Below, one piece after another: positions 8,205-15,535 of a stretch of DNA of 39,373 bases; the stretch's first letter is position 1; every line of letters starts with the position of its first letter. Source of the stretch: Kiritimatiellia bacterium (GTDB taxonomy: Bacteria > Verrucomicrobiota > Kiritimatiellia > RFP12 > JAAYLN01); the NCBI GenBank assembly GCA_017458965.1, contig JAFSZJ010000089.1:1-39373 (forward strand). The letters run 5' to 3'. The notes under the pieces are model-generated. The model saw only the letters and a program-made list of their open reading frames with translations. It was not told where the DNA came from and did not search any database. Made by a program: the position numbers and the translations under genes.

Positions 8205-8310
8205 AGTCAATAAAGTTGTTAATAATTGCATAGTATTTTGGAAATGTGTTTTATATGCAGATAATAAGTGAAGTTATCAACAGGTGTTTATAAAGTTGTT
8301 GATAACTTTT
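8205..8310. promoter_or_regulatory. AT-rich region with inverted repeat and DnaA-box-like words
   Basis: A sharply AT-rich segment between the REP-like units and lpxK. It contains a perfect 12-bp inverted repeat, AAGTTATCAACA (8271-8282) and TGTTGATAACTT (8297-8308), with a 14-nt spacer. Each arm holds TTATCAACA, one base from the DnaA box TTATCCACA. ATAAAGTTGTT followed by ATAA-like sequence is also directly repeated 80 nt apart (8210 and 8290). It could be an operator for the lpxK-murA run or a DnaA-binding cluster. Confidence 0.45.
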
Positions 8311-8354
8311 GCCGCAATTGGAACGGGGGATGCTATACAATCTGCCTAAAAGAT

Positions 8355-9512
8355 ATGAAACGGGCCGAGCCAACAAGACAGGAGATGCTCTGGCGCTTCA
8401 TGGAACGGCTTATCCGTCAGGAGGGAGCCGACATCGGGCAGCCAAAGTCGATTCGTTTTCTGCTTTGGTGGCTTAACCTTTTTTCAAAAGGCTATAGCGC
8501 TGTCGTGAAGGCCAGGGCTTGGCTTTACGATCATGCGTTTATGCCGCAGTTTCCCCTTGGATGCCAGGTGATAAGCGTGGGCAACGTTACCGCCGGCGGC
8601 ACGGGCAAGACCCCTGTCGTGGAGATCCTGGCGCGGACTCTGACCGAAGAAGGACGGAAGGTGGCCATACTCTCGCGTGGCTACCGCTCGAAGAAGCGCT
8701 CCGCGACAGAACGCGGACCACGCATCGTGAGCGACGGACGCCATGTTCTGCTCGACAGCGAAATGGGCGGCGACGAGCCGTTCATGCTTGCCCGGAACCT
8801 TCCCGGAGTCGCCGTGCTGGTTGACAAGGACCGCGTGAAGAGCGGACGGTATGCCGTAGCCAACTTCGGCAGCGACGTCCTGCTGCTTGACGATGGCTTC
8901 CAATACCGACGCCTCAAGCACTCGCACGAAATCGTTCTTGTGGACAGCACCAACCCGTTTTCAAACGGCCACCTGCTCCCGCGGGGCACGCTTCGCGAAC
9001 CAGCATCTCACATCAAGCGCGCCGATATCATCTTCATGACGAAGTCAAACGGGGACACGGCCTTGCTGCGGGCGCGCATCAAGAAGCTAAACCCGTCCGC
9101 GACGATAACCGAATGCCGCCACTGCCCGAAGTTCTTCAAAAACGCATACTCGGACGACCAGATTTCGCTGGACGCTTTAAACGGAAAGAAGGTGGTGGCT
9201 CTTTCAGGAATCGCCTCACCGCAGAGTTTCGAGGCCTCCCTGCAGAAAATGGGCGCAACGATCATCAGCAGGGAACGGTTCTCCGACCACTATCGGTACC
9301 GTCCGCAGGAAATACTAGATATAATCGCGGCGGCGGACGAACTCGGCGCCGATTACATCCTAACGACCGAGAAGGACGCTGTGCGTCTGCCGCATCTGGA
9401 GTCGCCAAAGGTCCCTATCTACTACATGCGGATGGAGATCGAAATACTCAATGGGTACGGTAACTTCAAGGAACTCGTTAAAAAAATATGCTTCGCGGAG
9501 AAGAATGAGTAG
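8355..9512 (+). CDS. lpxK: Tetraacyldisaccharide 4'-kinase
   Basis: LpxK phosphorylates the 4' position of the tetraacyldisaccharide-1-phosphate lipid A precursor at the inner face of the inner membrane, using ATP. The 385-residue product has the family P-loop [13 protein letters not shown] (about 75-87), with an N-terminal hydrophobic segment (FLLWWLNLF) for membrane contact. [12 protein letters not shown] and PRGTLREP are further LpxK signatures. I place the start at 8355 because a frame opening at 8268 would begin inside the AT-rich inverted-repeat region. A TATACAAT sequence at 8334-8341 gives a very short leader and there is no SD. The TAG stop belongs to GTAG, which leads straight into a heptad array and then murA. 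Confidence 0.93.
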   Translation: MKRAEPTRQEMLWRFMERLIRQEGADIGQPKSIRFLLWWLNLFSKGYSAVVKARAWLYDHAFMPQFPLGCQVISVGNVTAGGTGKTPVVEILARTLTEEGRKVAILSRGYRSKKRSATERGPRIVSDGRHVLLDSEMGGDEPFMLARNLPGVAVLVDKDRVKSGRYAVANFGSDVLLLDDGFQYRRLKHSHEIVLVDSTNPFSNGHLLPRGTLREPASHIKRADIIFMTKSNGDTALLRARIKKLNPSATITECRHCPKFFKNAYSDDQISLDALNGKKVVALSGIASPQSFEASLQKMGATIISRERFSDHYRYRPQEILDIIAAADELGADYILTTEKDAVRLPHLESPKVPIYYMRMEIEILNGYGNFKELVKKICFAEKNE

Positions 9513-9589
9513 AGATGAGAGATGAGAGTCGAAAGTCGAAAGTCGAAAGTCGAGAGGGAAGAGGGAACGGAGAAGAGTGGGGAGGAGTT
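9513..9589 (+). repeat. Heptad array T3 (AGATGAG to AGTCGAA type), lpxK-murA gap
   Basis: Eleven 7-nt units in perfect register: AGATGAG twice, AGTCGAA three times, AGTCGAG, AGGGAAG, AGGGAAC, GGAGAAG, AGTGGGG, AGGAGTT. The last two units provide the GGGGAGGAG Shine-Dalgarno of murA, so the array has been recruited as a 5' UTR. The word changes along the array while the period stays 7. Confidence 0.85.
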
Positions 9590-9595
9590 GAGTGA

Positions 9596-10879
9596 ATGTC
9601 TGAACTTTTGATACGCGGGGGAAGAGAGATTTCGGGTTTTCATGCGGTGTCGGGCAACAAGAACGCGGCGCTTCCAATGCTTGCCGCCGCCCTTATGACG
9701 GATGAGGAGGTCGTACTTGAGAACCTTCCAATCATCCGTGACGTCGCGACGACGATCGACCTGCTGCGAGACCTCGGCGCAGACGCTGAAATAGACGAAA
9801 AAGCACATACCGCCCACATACACGCCCGCAATATCACGAAGACGGCGCCGTTACCGGACCTTTGCGCAAAGGCGCGAGCCTCCATACTTTTCGCCGGTCC
9901 TTTGCTGGCAAGGGCTGGAAAAGCCACAATAGCCACTTCCGGCGGCGATTTCATTGGAAGGCGACGCATCGACACGCATGTCTCAGGTCTTCAGGCGCTC
10001 GGAGCCACATTCGACGAATCCGCCGGCCATTCCTTCACAGCCCCCGAAGACGGACTCAAAGGAAGAAGGATCGTCCTCGACGAAGCAAGCGTTACTGCCA
10101 CCGAGAACATCGTGATGGCCGCAGCCACCGCTAAAGGCGAAACAAGCATATACAACGCGGCGTGCGAGCCGCATGTGCAGGACCTTTGCCACCTTCTCGT
10201 CGCAATGGGCGCGAGAATAGAAGGCATTGGCACCAACCTGATCCGAATAGAAGGCGTTGACCGTCTCCATGGCGCACACGCAAAAATAGGCCCAGACTAC
10301 ATCGACGCCGGCAGCTACATCGCCGCATCACTCGTCACAGGCGGGGCGCTATCGCTGGGTCCGATCAGGGCGGCGGAATTCGAAATACTCGAGCGCCACT
10401 TCTCCAAGTTCGGTGTGAAGTGGACAATATCGGGAGATACGCTCATACTTCCCGGCGGCCAGAAACCGGAGATACGCTACGACCTTGGCGACGCCATACC
10501 GAAGGTCGAGGATGGAATATGGCCGTCATTCCCGTCGGACCTCATGAGCATCCTTATCGTGCTCGCCACCCAGACGAAGGGGACCACGCTCTTCTTCGAG
10601 AAGATGTTCGAGAGCAGATTGTACTTCGTCGACCACCTCATAGGAATGGGCGCGCACATAGTGCTATGCGACCCGCACAGGGTGGTGGTGGCCGGTCCTT
10701 CGAAACTTCATGGGGCAAGAGTCACAAGCCCAGACATCAGAGCAGGCATATCCCTTCTCATCGCGGCCCTAGCGGCGGAAGGCGAAACGCGCATACTTGG
10801 AGCAGAAAGCATAGACAGAGGATACGAGAGAGTGGAGGAGAGATTCGGCGAACTTGGCGCGAGCATCGTCCGTTTATAA
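9596..10879 (+). CDS. murA: UDP-GlcNAc 1-carboxyvinyltransferase, Cys-to-Asp type
   Basis: MurA transfers enolpyruvate from PEP to UDP-GlcNAc, the first committed step of peptidoglycan synthesis in the cytoplasm. At 427 residues it has the usual EPT-synthase length. The substrate motif SGNKNAALP (Lys22) is intact, and the catalytic loop reads SGGDFIGRRRIDTH: the usual Cys (E. coli Cys115) is Asp118. That replacement is known from mycobacterial and chlamydial MurA and removes the residue alkylated by fosfomycin. The C-terminal IRAGISLLIAALAAEG is well conserved. The start is supported by GGGGAGGAG 8 nt upstream. It follows lpxK by 83 nt, so the two may be cotranscribed. Confidence 0.95.
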   Translation: MSELLIRGGREISGFHAVSGNKNAALPMLAAALMTDEEVVLENLPIIRDVATTIDLLRDLGADAEIDEKAHTAHIHARNITKTAPLPDLCAKARASILFAGPLLARAGKATIATSGGDFIGRRRIDTHVSGLQALGATFDESAGHSFTAPEDGLKGRRIVLDEASVTATENIVMAAATAKGETSIYNAACEPHVQDLCHLLVAMGARIEGIGTNLIRIEGVDRLHGAHAKIGPDYIDAGSYIAASLVTGGALSLGPIRAAEFEILERHFSKFGVKWTISGDTLILPGGQKPEIRYDLGDAIPKVEDGIWPSFPSDLMSILIVLATQTKGTTLFFEKMFESRLYFVDHLIGMGAHIVLCDPHRVVVAGPSKLHGARVTSPDIRAGISLLIAALAAEGETRILGAESIDRGYERVEERFGELGASIVRL

Positions 10880-11146
10880 GTTGTCGATAGGCTGTCAAAA
10901 AGGTTTGCAATAAGTGAGGAAAAGTTGACAGACAACTGGAAGATGAATGCCGGAGGTGTCAATGGACCATCTTTTTCATCATGGAAGTTGACACGAGAAA
11001 TCGACGCAGAACACCGCAACAGCCATTTCCGGAAAGTTATTCACACAGTTGACAACCATAAAGAGAATATGTACATACATTGATTCACTTTTTGGGTATA
11101 ATGGAACGCCGACACAAGAAAAGGCAATGCGACAAGGAGGACCACG
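10880..11146 (+). promoter_or_regulatory. dnaN upstream region with a DnaA box
   Basis: This gap has three AGTTGACA words (near 10924, 10986 and 11048), a perfect DnaA-box match TTATTCACA (11037-11045), a TATAAT at 11097-11102 without a good -35 at 17 nt, and AGGAGG about 5 nt before the dnaN ATG. The features fit DnaA-linked control of dnaN. No dnaA gene is in the window. Confidence 0.5.
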
Positions 11147-12244
11147 ATGAAGTTCACGATATCACGCACAATGTACCTGGACGCACTCCAGAAGGTGCAG
11201 AACGTAGTGCCGGCAAGAAGCACTCTCCAGATTCTTTCGAACGTTCTCGTCGAGGCCGACCAGAATGGCCTCACGCTGACCACGACAGACCTTGACATAA
11301 GCGTGAAGTGCAAGGTGGAGGCCGTAGTCGAGGAGGCCGGCGAGACCACGATGCCGATAAGGAGGCTCGTAGGCATCGTCCGCGAGCTTTCAGACGGCAA
11401 CATAGACATAGATGTGGATGAAAGCGACGTGGCGACGGTACAGAGCGGCTCGTCGTTCTTCAAGATCGTCGGCATGCCGAAGCGCGACTTCCCGCCGGTT
11501 CCGGTTGCGGATGGAAGCGTGTTCTTCAGGATGGAGAGCGGCGTTTTCCGCGAGATGCTTCGCAAAACCTCTTATGCCGTATCTACGGACGAGACACGCC
11601 GGATCCTCACGGGTGTGCTGCTTTCGTTCAGGGACGGCAAGCTCACGGTCGTATCTACGGACGGACGCAGGCTGGCGCTTGTAGAGCACGAGGTCGAGTT
11701 CCCGCCGGAGATGGAGCGCGACATAGTGCTGCCGCCGAAGAGCGTGAACGAGCTGATGCATGTTATCGCCGACGAAGGCGACCTTCGCATCTACGCGCAG
11801 GGAACGCAGGCGGTCTTCGAGTTCGGCGACACTGTCGTGAGCACGAAGCTCATAGACGGGACCTATCCGAACTACAGGCAGGTCATTCCGGCGGAGTACG
11901 AGCAGCGCGTGACGATCGGCCGCGAAGAGTTGCTGACGGCTTTGCGGCGCGTCTGCGTCGTGACGACGGACAAGTCGAACGCGACGAAGATGACCTTCGC
12001 GGACAACACGCTCACGATAGTGACGCATACGCCTGAAGTCGGCGAAGCGCGCGAGACGATCCCCGTCAAGTACGCCGGTCCGGAAACGACCGTGACGTTC
12101 AATCCCGAATACGTCATGGACCCGCTTCGCAACCTCGACACCGACGAGATATACTTTGATCTCGGCAAGGGTCACGCTCCGGCCATGATCAAGTGCGACA
12201 TTCCGTTCCTGTATGTTCTCATGCCGCTGCGACTGGGCGCGTAA
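11147..12244 (+). CDS. dnaN: DNA polymerase III sliding clamp (beta subunit)
   Basis: The ring-shaped beta clamp encircles DNA and tethers replicative polymerase and repair proteins. The 365-residue length and three successive clamp folds fit the family. Typical segments are MKFTISR at the start, VSTDGRRLAL around residue 170 and the C-terminal LMPLRL, which forms part of the peptide-binding pocket. A strong AGGAGG is placed correctly before the ATG. It is not next to dnaA or recF here; murA lies upstream and clpP downstream. The TAA stop is directly abutted by a perfect 10-bp hairpin and then a heptad array. Confidence 0.96.
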   Translation: MKFTISRTMYLDALQKVQNVVPARSTLQILSNVLVEADQNGLTLTTTDLDISVKCKVEAVVEEAGETTMPIRRLVGIVRELSDGNIDIDVDESDVATVQSGSSFFKIVGMPKRDFPPVPVADGSVFFRMESGVFREMLRKTSYAVSTDETRRILTGVLLSFRDGKLTVVSTDGRRLALVEHEVEFPPEMERDIVLPPKSVNELMHVIADEGDLRIYAQGTQAVFEFGDTVVSTKLIDGTYPNYRQVIPAEYEQRVTIGREELLTALRRVCVVTTDKSNATKMTFADNTLTIVTHTPEVGEARETIPVKYAGPETTVTFNPEYVMDPLRNLDTDEIYFDLGKGHAPAMIKCDIPFLYVLMPLRLGA

Positions 12245-12268
12245 GCCGCGTTGCTGGCGCAACGCGGC
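12241..12268 (+). repeat. REP-like hairpin at the dnaN stop codon
   Basis: GTAA (including the dnaN stop) is followed at once by a perfect 10-bp stem with a TGGC loop: GCCGCGTTGC (12245-12254) and GCAACGCGGC (12259-12268). The AGATAAT heptads begin on the next base. The layout matches the unit at the end of etfA. It could stop or protect the transcript, but has no T-tract. Confidence 0.7.
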
Positions 12269-12420
12269 AGATAATAGATAACAGATAATAGATAGGAGAT
12301 AAGAGATGGAAGATGAGAGATAGTGATTAGTGGTTAGTGTTTTTTCGACCTTTGTCTTTCGACTTTTTAACCTTTGACCTTTTAATCTTTCAACCTTCAA
12401 CTTTTCAACTCTAATACACC
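12269..12420. repeat. Heptad array T4, two opposed halves, dnaN-clpP gap
   Basis: The first half has ten units in exact register: AGATAAT, AGATAAC, AGATAAT, AGATAGG, AGATAAG, AGATGGA, AGATGAG, AGATAGT, GATTAGT, GGTTAGT (12269-12338). The second half is pyrimidine-rich with units such as CGACCTT, TGTCTTT, CGACTTT, TTAACCT, TTGACCT, TTTCAAC and CTTCAAC. These are the complement of the AGTCGAA words seen before murA. The clpP ATG follows with no SD. Confidence 0.85.
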
Positions 12421-13020
12421 ATGCTAGTACCGATCGTAGTCGAACAGACGGGGCGCGGTGAGCGCTCCTACGACATCTACTCCAGGCTTCTCCAGGACCG
12501 CATCATCATCCTTGGAAGCCCGATAGACGACAATGTGGCGAGCCTGATCACGGCGCAGCTTCTTTTCCTTCAGGCGCAGGACGCCGAGAAGGACATCTCC
12601 ATGTACATCAACTCGCCAGGCGGCGTCGTCACCGCCGGCATGGCGATATACGACACGATGCAATTCATCTCGTGCGATGTCGCCACGTACTGCATCGGTC
12701 AGGCGGCGAGCATGGCCGCGGTGCTTCTCGCTGCCGGCGCGAATGGCAAGCGCTTCGCCCTTCCGAATTCCCGCATCATGATCCACCAACCTCTCGGCGG
12801 AGCCGAGGGTCAGGCGACGGACATCAGCATCCAGGCGCAGGAGATACTCCGCGTGAAGGAGAACCTCAACGGCATCATCGCCTCGCACTGCGGCAAAAGC
12901 ATCGAAGAGGTGACTCGCGACACTGATCGCGACAACTTCATGTCCGCGTCCGAGGCCAAGGCATACGGACTGATCGACGACGTGCTAGTGCGCCGTCCGA
13001 AGAGTGAGAAGAATGCATAA
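12421..13020 (+). CDS. clpP: ATP-dependent Clp protease proteolytic subunit
   Basis: ClpP forms the barrel-shaped serine protease that degrades proteins fed by ClpX. The 199-residue product has the full triad at canonical positions: Ser97 in GQAASMAA, His122 in MIHQPLGG and Asp171 in TDRDNFMS. The handle region [15 protein letters not shown] is intact. No propeptide is obvious. It is directly upstream of clpX, the usual pairing, separated by a short heptad array. There is no SD before the ATG; the 5' side is made of heptads. Confidence 0.97.
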   Translation: MLVPIVVEQTGRGERSYDIYSRLLQDRIIILGSPIDDNVASLITAQLLFLQAQDAEKDISMYINSPGGVVTAGMAIYDTMQFISCDVATYCIGQAASMAAVLLAAGANGKRFALPNSRIMIHQPLGGAEGQATDISIQAQEILRVKENLNGIIASHCGKSIEEVTRDTDRDNFMSASEAKAYGLIDDVLVRRPKSEKNA

Positions 13021-13067
13021 TGCACGATGCACAATGCACAATGTAGAATGCTGAATGAAAATTTCTG
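13012..13067 (+). repeat. Heptad array T5 (AATGCAC type), clpP-clpX gap
   Basis: Seven units in exact register start inside the last codons of clpP: AATGCAT, AATGCAC, GATGCAC, AATGCAC, AATGTAG, AATGCTG, AATGAAA. The first unit supplies the clpP TAA stop together with the next base pair of units. The word is unrelated to AGATAAC but the period is again 7. Confidence 0.85.
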
Positions 13068-13081
13068 GACTTTTTTAAAGA

Positions 13082-14410
13082 ATGGCGAAGCGTAAGACGA
13101 AGAACCCCTTCGAAGGGCTGAGCGAAGAGGACGAGGACTTCGACAACATGTGCGGGTTCTGCGGGGCCACCGAGAAGGACGGGGTGGTATTGATCCGCGG
13201 ACCGGTATTCAACATCTGCAGCGAGTGCGTCAAGGTATGCTGCAACATCCTCGGCGGCGATTCTGACCCCGGGAAGTTCGCCAAGCCCAAGCTACGCGCC
13301 GAAACAGCCGAAGCCGGGGCCAAGGAATTCGTCAGCAAGCTAAAGGTGCCGACACCACGCGACATCAAGCAGTTTCTCGACATGTACGTCATCGGGCAGG
13401 AAAACGCCAAGAAGGCGCTGTCCGTGGCGGTGCACAACCACTATCGCCGCATCACGAGCGAAGGGAAGAAGGACGGCGAATTCGCGGACGTCGAACTCGA
13501 CAAGAGCAACATCTTGCTGATAGGGCCGACCGGCAGCGGCAAGACGCTTTTCGCGAGGACGATAGCGCGACTGCTCGACGTTCCGTTCGCGATCGCGGAT
13601 GCAACGACTCTCACTGAGGCCGGATACGTCGGCGACGACGTGGAGAACATACTGCTCTCCCTCATCCAGGCGGCGGACGGCGACATAGCCCGCGCAGAGC
13701 GCGGCATCATCTACATAGACGAGATCGACAAGATCGCGCGCAAGACCGAGAACGTATCCATCACACGCGACGTATCGGGCGAGGGCGTGCAGCAGGCTCT
13801 GCTGAAGATCATCGAAGGCACGGTTTCGCGCGTTCCGCCGAACGGCGGGCGCAAGCACCCGAACCAGGAGTGCATAAAGATCAACACCGAGAACATCCTC
13901 TTCATCCTCGGCGGCGCGTTCGTGGGTCTCGACACCATCATCTCGCAGAGGACGGGGCGCAAGACCGTCGGCTTCGCGGAGAAGAAGGATGCGGAGGATC
14001 CGAACGCCTTCCACATGAAGGTGGAGCCCGAGGATCTTGTCCGCTACGGTCTGATACCTGAGTTCACCGGGCGCATACCCGTGATCTGCTCGCTAAGCGA
14101 GCTGACCGAGGACGAAATGGTGCGCATCCTCACGGAGCCGCGCAACTGCCTCGTCAAGCAGTACCAGAAGCTCTTCACGATGGACGGCGTAAAGCTGACG
14201 TTCGACGAGGGGGCGATCCGCGAGATAGCGCGCGAGGGTCTCAAGCGCAAAACCGGCGCGCGCGGCATGCGGGCGATCATGGAGCAGATCATGACCGAGC
14301 TCATGTTCGAGGCGCCTGGACGCAAGAACGTCTCGGAAATCGCCGTCACGGCTGAGCTGGTCAAAAACCAGCTCCGCGATCCGACGACGATATTGAAGTT
14401 CCTCAAGTAG
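13082..14410 (+). CDS. clpX: ATP-dependent Clp protease ATPase subunit
   Basis: ClpX is the AAA+ unfoldase that recognises substrates and threads them into ClpP. The 442-residue product has the N-terminal zinc-binding domain with Cys24, Cys27, Cys46 and Cys49, Walker A GPTGSGKT (148-155), the pore loop GYVGDD (181-186), Walker [11 protein letters not shown] (209-218), the RKH loop (in NGGRKHPN) and a C-terminal sensor-2 region KTGARGMR. It follows clpP by about 60 nt and is probably cotranscribed with it. The start [10 protein letters not shown] has no clear SD. Confidence 0.97.
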   Translation: MAKRKTKNPFEGLSEEDEDFDNMCGFCGATEKDGVVLIRGPVFNICSECVKVCCNILGGDSDPGKFAKPKLRAETAEAGAKEFVSKLKVPTPRDIKQFLDMYVIGQENAKKALSVAVHNHYRRITSEGKKDGEFADVELDKSNILLIGPTGSGKTLFARTIARLLDVPFAIADATTLTEAGYVGDDVENILLSLIQAADGDIARAERGIIYIDEIDKIARKTENVSITRDVSGEGVQQALLKIIEGTVSRVPPNGGRKHPNQECIKINTENILFILGGAFVGLDTIISQRTGRKTVGFAEKKDAEDPNAFHMKVEPEDLVRYGLIPEFTGRIPVICSLSELTEDEMVRILTEPRNCLVKQYQKLFTMDGVKLTFDEGAIREIAREGLKRKTGARGMRAIMEQIMTELMFEAPGRKNVSEIAVTAELVKNQLRDPTTILKFLK

Positions 14411-14430
14411 GCGCGGCAGAGACTGCGAAG

Positions 14431-14470
14431 AATCTCACGCAGAGGCGCGGAGAGCGCCTGCGGCGCGAGA
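14431..14470 (+). repeat. Family B element, copy 3, at the 3' end of clpX
   Basis: Twenty nt beyond the clpX stop comes AATCTCACGCAGAG, then GCGCGGAGAG and the hairpin GCGCC-TGC-GGCGC (14454-14466), then GAGACAAAC. It aligns part by part with the minus-strand element after the giant gene (715-763). Confidence 0.6.
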
Positions 14471-14531
14471 CAAACCAGAATGGCGTTTATATTCTCCGTT
14501 CCTCCCGACATTTTGAAACGTCTTGAACAAG

Positions 14532-14603
14532 CACACGGATTTGTTCACGCCTAACGGCGCTCACGATAATGTGAGGAGCGTTAGCGACGAACCAATCCGT
14601 GTG
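14532..14603. terminator. 72-nt compound hairpin between convergent genes
   Basis: Outer arms CACACGGATTTGTTC (14532-14546) and GAACCAATCCGTGTG (14589-14603) pair with one mismatch over 15 bp. Inside, CTAACG (14551-14556) pairs with CGTTAG (14579-14584), and CTCAC (14560-14564) with GTGAG (14571-14575), leaving a GATAAT loop. It lies between the 3' ends of clpX and the deacetylase, where a bidirectional terminator would sit, but has no T-tracts. Confidence 0.45.
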
Positions 14604-14674
14604 GCTACTTCAGTCTTTGACGCATCATTTCCTTGCACCGGTGCGGAGCGCCAGCTACCATGGGACGCCAGGAT

Positions 14675-15373
14675 CTACGCGCCGCGAAGCATCGGGACGA
14701 TGTTGATCACGTCCGCCCACTCGGCGTCGGGATCGTCAGAGATGTACTTGATCATCGACTCGAAGCTGTCCCACATGTCGTCGTACTGGTACATCTCGTA
14801 GGTGTGGCCCCAGAAGTAGAAGACGCCCGTGGCCTTCGCCTTTGAATAGCGGTCCCAGAAGCCAGGGTCCTTGAAGTGGCAGTTGGAGGCCAGCGCGAGC
14901 GGCTCGTCGCAGTCGCGGACATCGTAGGTGTTCTGCGTGGTGCGGCCGTAGGCGAAGCCGTTCTCGCGGAGCAGATCGATTGTACCCTGCGTCGAAACGC
15001 CGCAAGGCCACGCGAAGCCGCGGCATGGCTTCTGCACGATGTCCTCAAGGAACTTGCGGGCGTCCATGGCGCTCTTGATCCACTCGGCGTCGGGGATCGA
15101 ACCGGCGTTCTCATGGCGCCAGCAGTGCGACGCCAGCTCGAAGCCGGAGTAGATCTCGGGGATGTCGCGCAGCGAGAACTTGCCGACGCCAAAGCCGAAG
15201 TTGTGGTTCCAGGTGCCTTCGCCCTGCTTGCGCCACGCGCATCCGCCGCGCTTTTCAGGATCCATCAACCCAGGGTTGAGATTGAACGTGGCCTTTGCGC
15301 CGTGACGGCGCAGGATGTCGATGAGGCGTCCGTCCGTGATGACGCCATCGTCCCAGCATTGCACTACCTTCAT
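14675..15373 (-). CDS. Polysaccharide deacetylase (NodB homology, CE4-like)
   Basis: A 232-residue protein with the NodB fold, which removes N- or O-acetyl groups from carbohydrates using a divalent metal. Visible motifs are CWDDG near residue 8 (catalytic and metal Asp), the paired histidines in ASHCWRHE, CRGFAWPCG (motif 3) and FYFWGHTYE near the C-terminus (motif 5 His). No signal peptide is present, so it is probably cytoplasmic or acts on a small soluble sugar. AAGGAG 6 nt before the ATG supports the start. It is divergent from cstA and convergent with clpX. The substrate cannot be read from the sequence. Confidence 0.85.
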   Translation of the reverse strand: MKVVQCWDDGVITDGRLIDILRRHGAKATFNLNPGLMDPEKRGGCAWRKQGEGTWNHNFGFGVGKFSLRDIPEIYSGFELASHCWRHENAGSIPDAEWIKSAMDARKFLEDIVQKPCRGFAWPCGVSTQGTIDLLRENGFAYGRTTQNTYDVRDCDEPLALASNCHFKDPGFWDRYSKAKATGVFYFWGHTYEMYQYDDMWDSFESMIKYISDDPDAEWADVINIVPMLRGA

Positions 15374-15535
15374 TGGATGCTCCTTGGTGAAAAAGGGACC
15401 GCCGATAGGCGATCAAGTCGGAGAGAATTATAGAACCTTTGCTCATGATCGGAGTCATCTTCATTCGGAAAGTTCCATTCAAAGCGGTTGTGATATCATG
15501 CTTACGTCATGATTTAGACTTTTAGGATCGGCAAA

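Noticed and set aside
8205-11146. Confident oriC call
   Set aside because: Only one perfect and two near DnaA boxes, no dnaA or parAB, and GC skew cannot be assessed from this window.
12339-12345. Rho-independent terminator from the T-run after dnaN
   Set aside because: The T-run is 70 nt from the hairpin and part of the second heptad block.
11390-12400. 336-aa minus-strand frame over dnaN
   Set aside because: Shadow of dnaN with Arg/His-rich composition; only its first part comes from the heptad array.
12269-12420. Assembly artefact or contaminant as the cause of the simple repeats
   Set aside because: Arrays occur in ten gaps, carry locus-specific words, and share codons with complete flanking genes.
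14532-14603. Integron attC site
   Set aside because: GCCTAAC and GTTAGCG look attC-like but the second does not fit the R' box, the inner part is only about 38 nt, and no integrase or cassette array is present.
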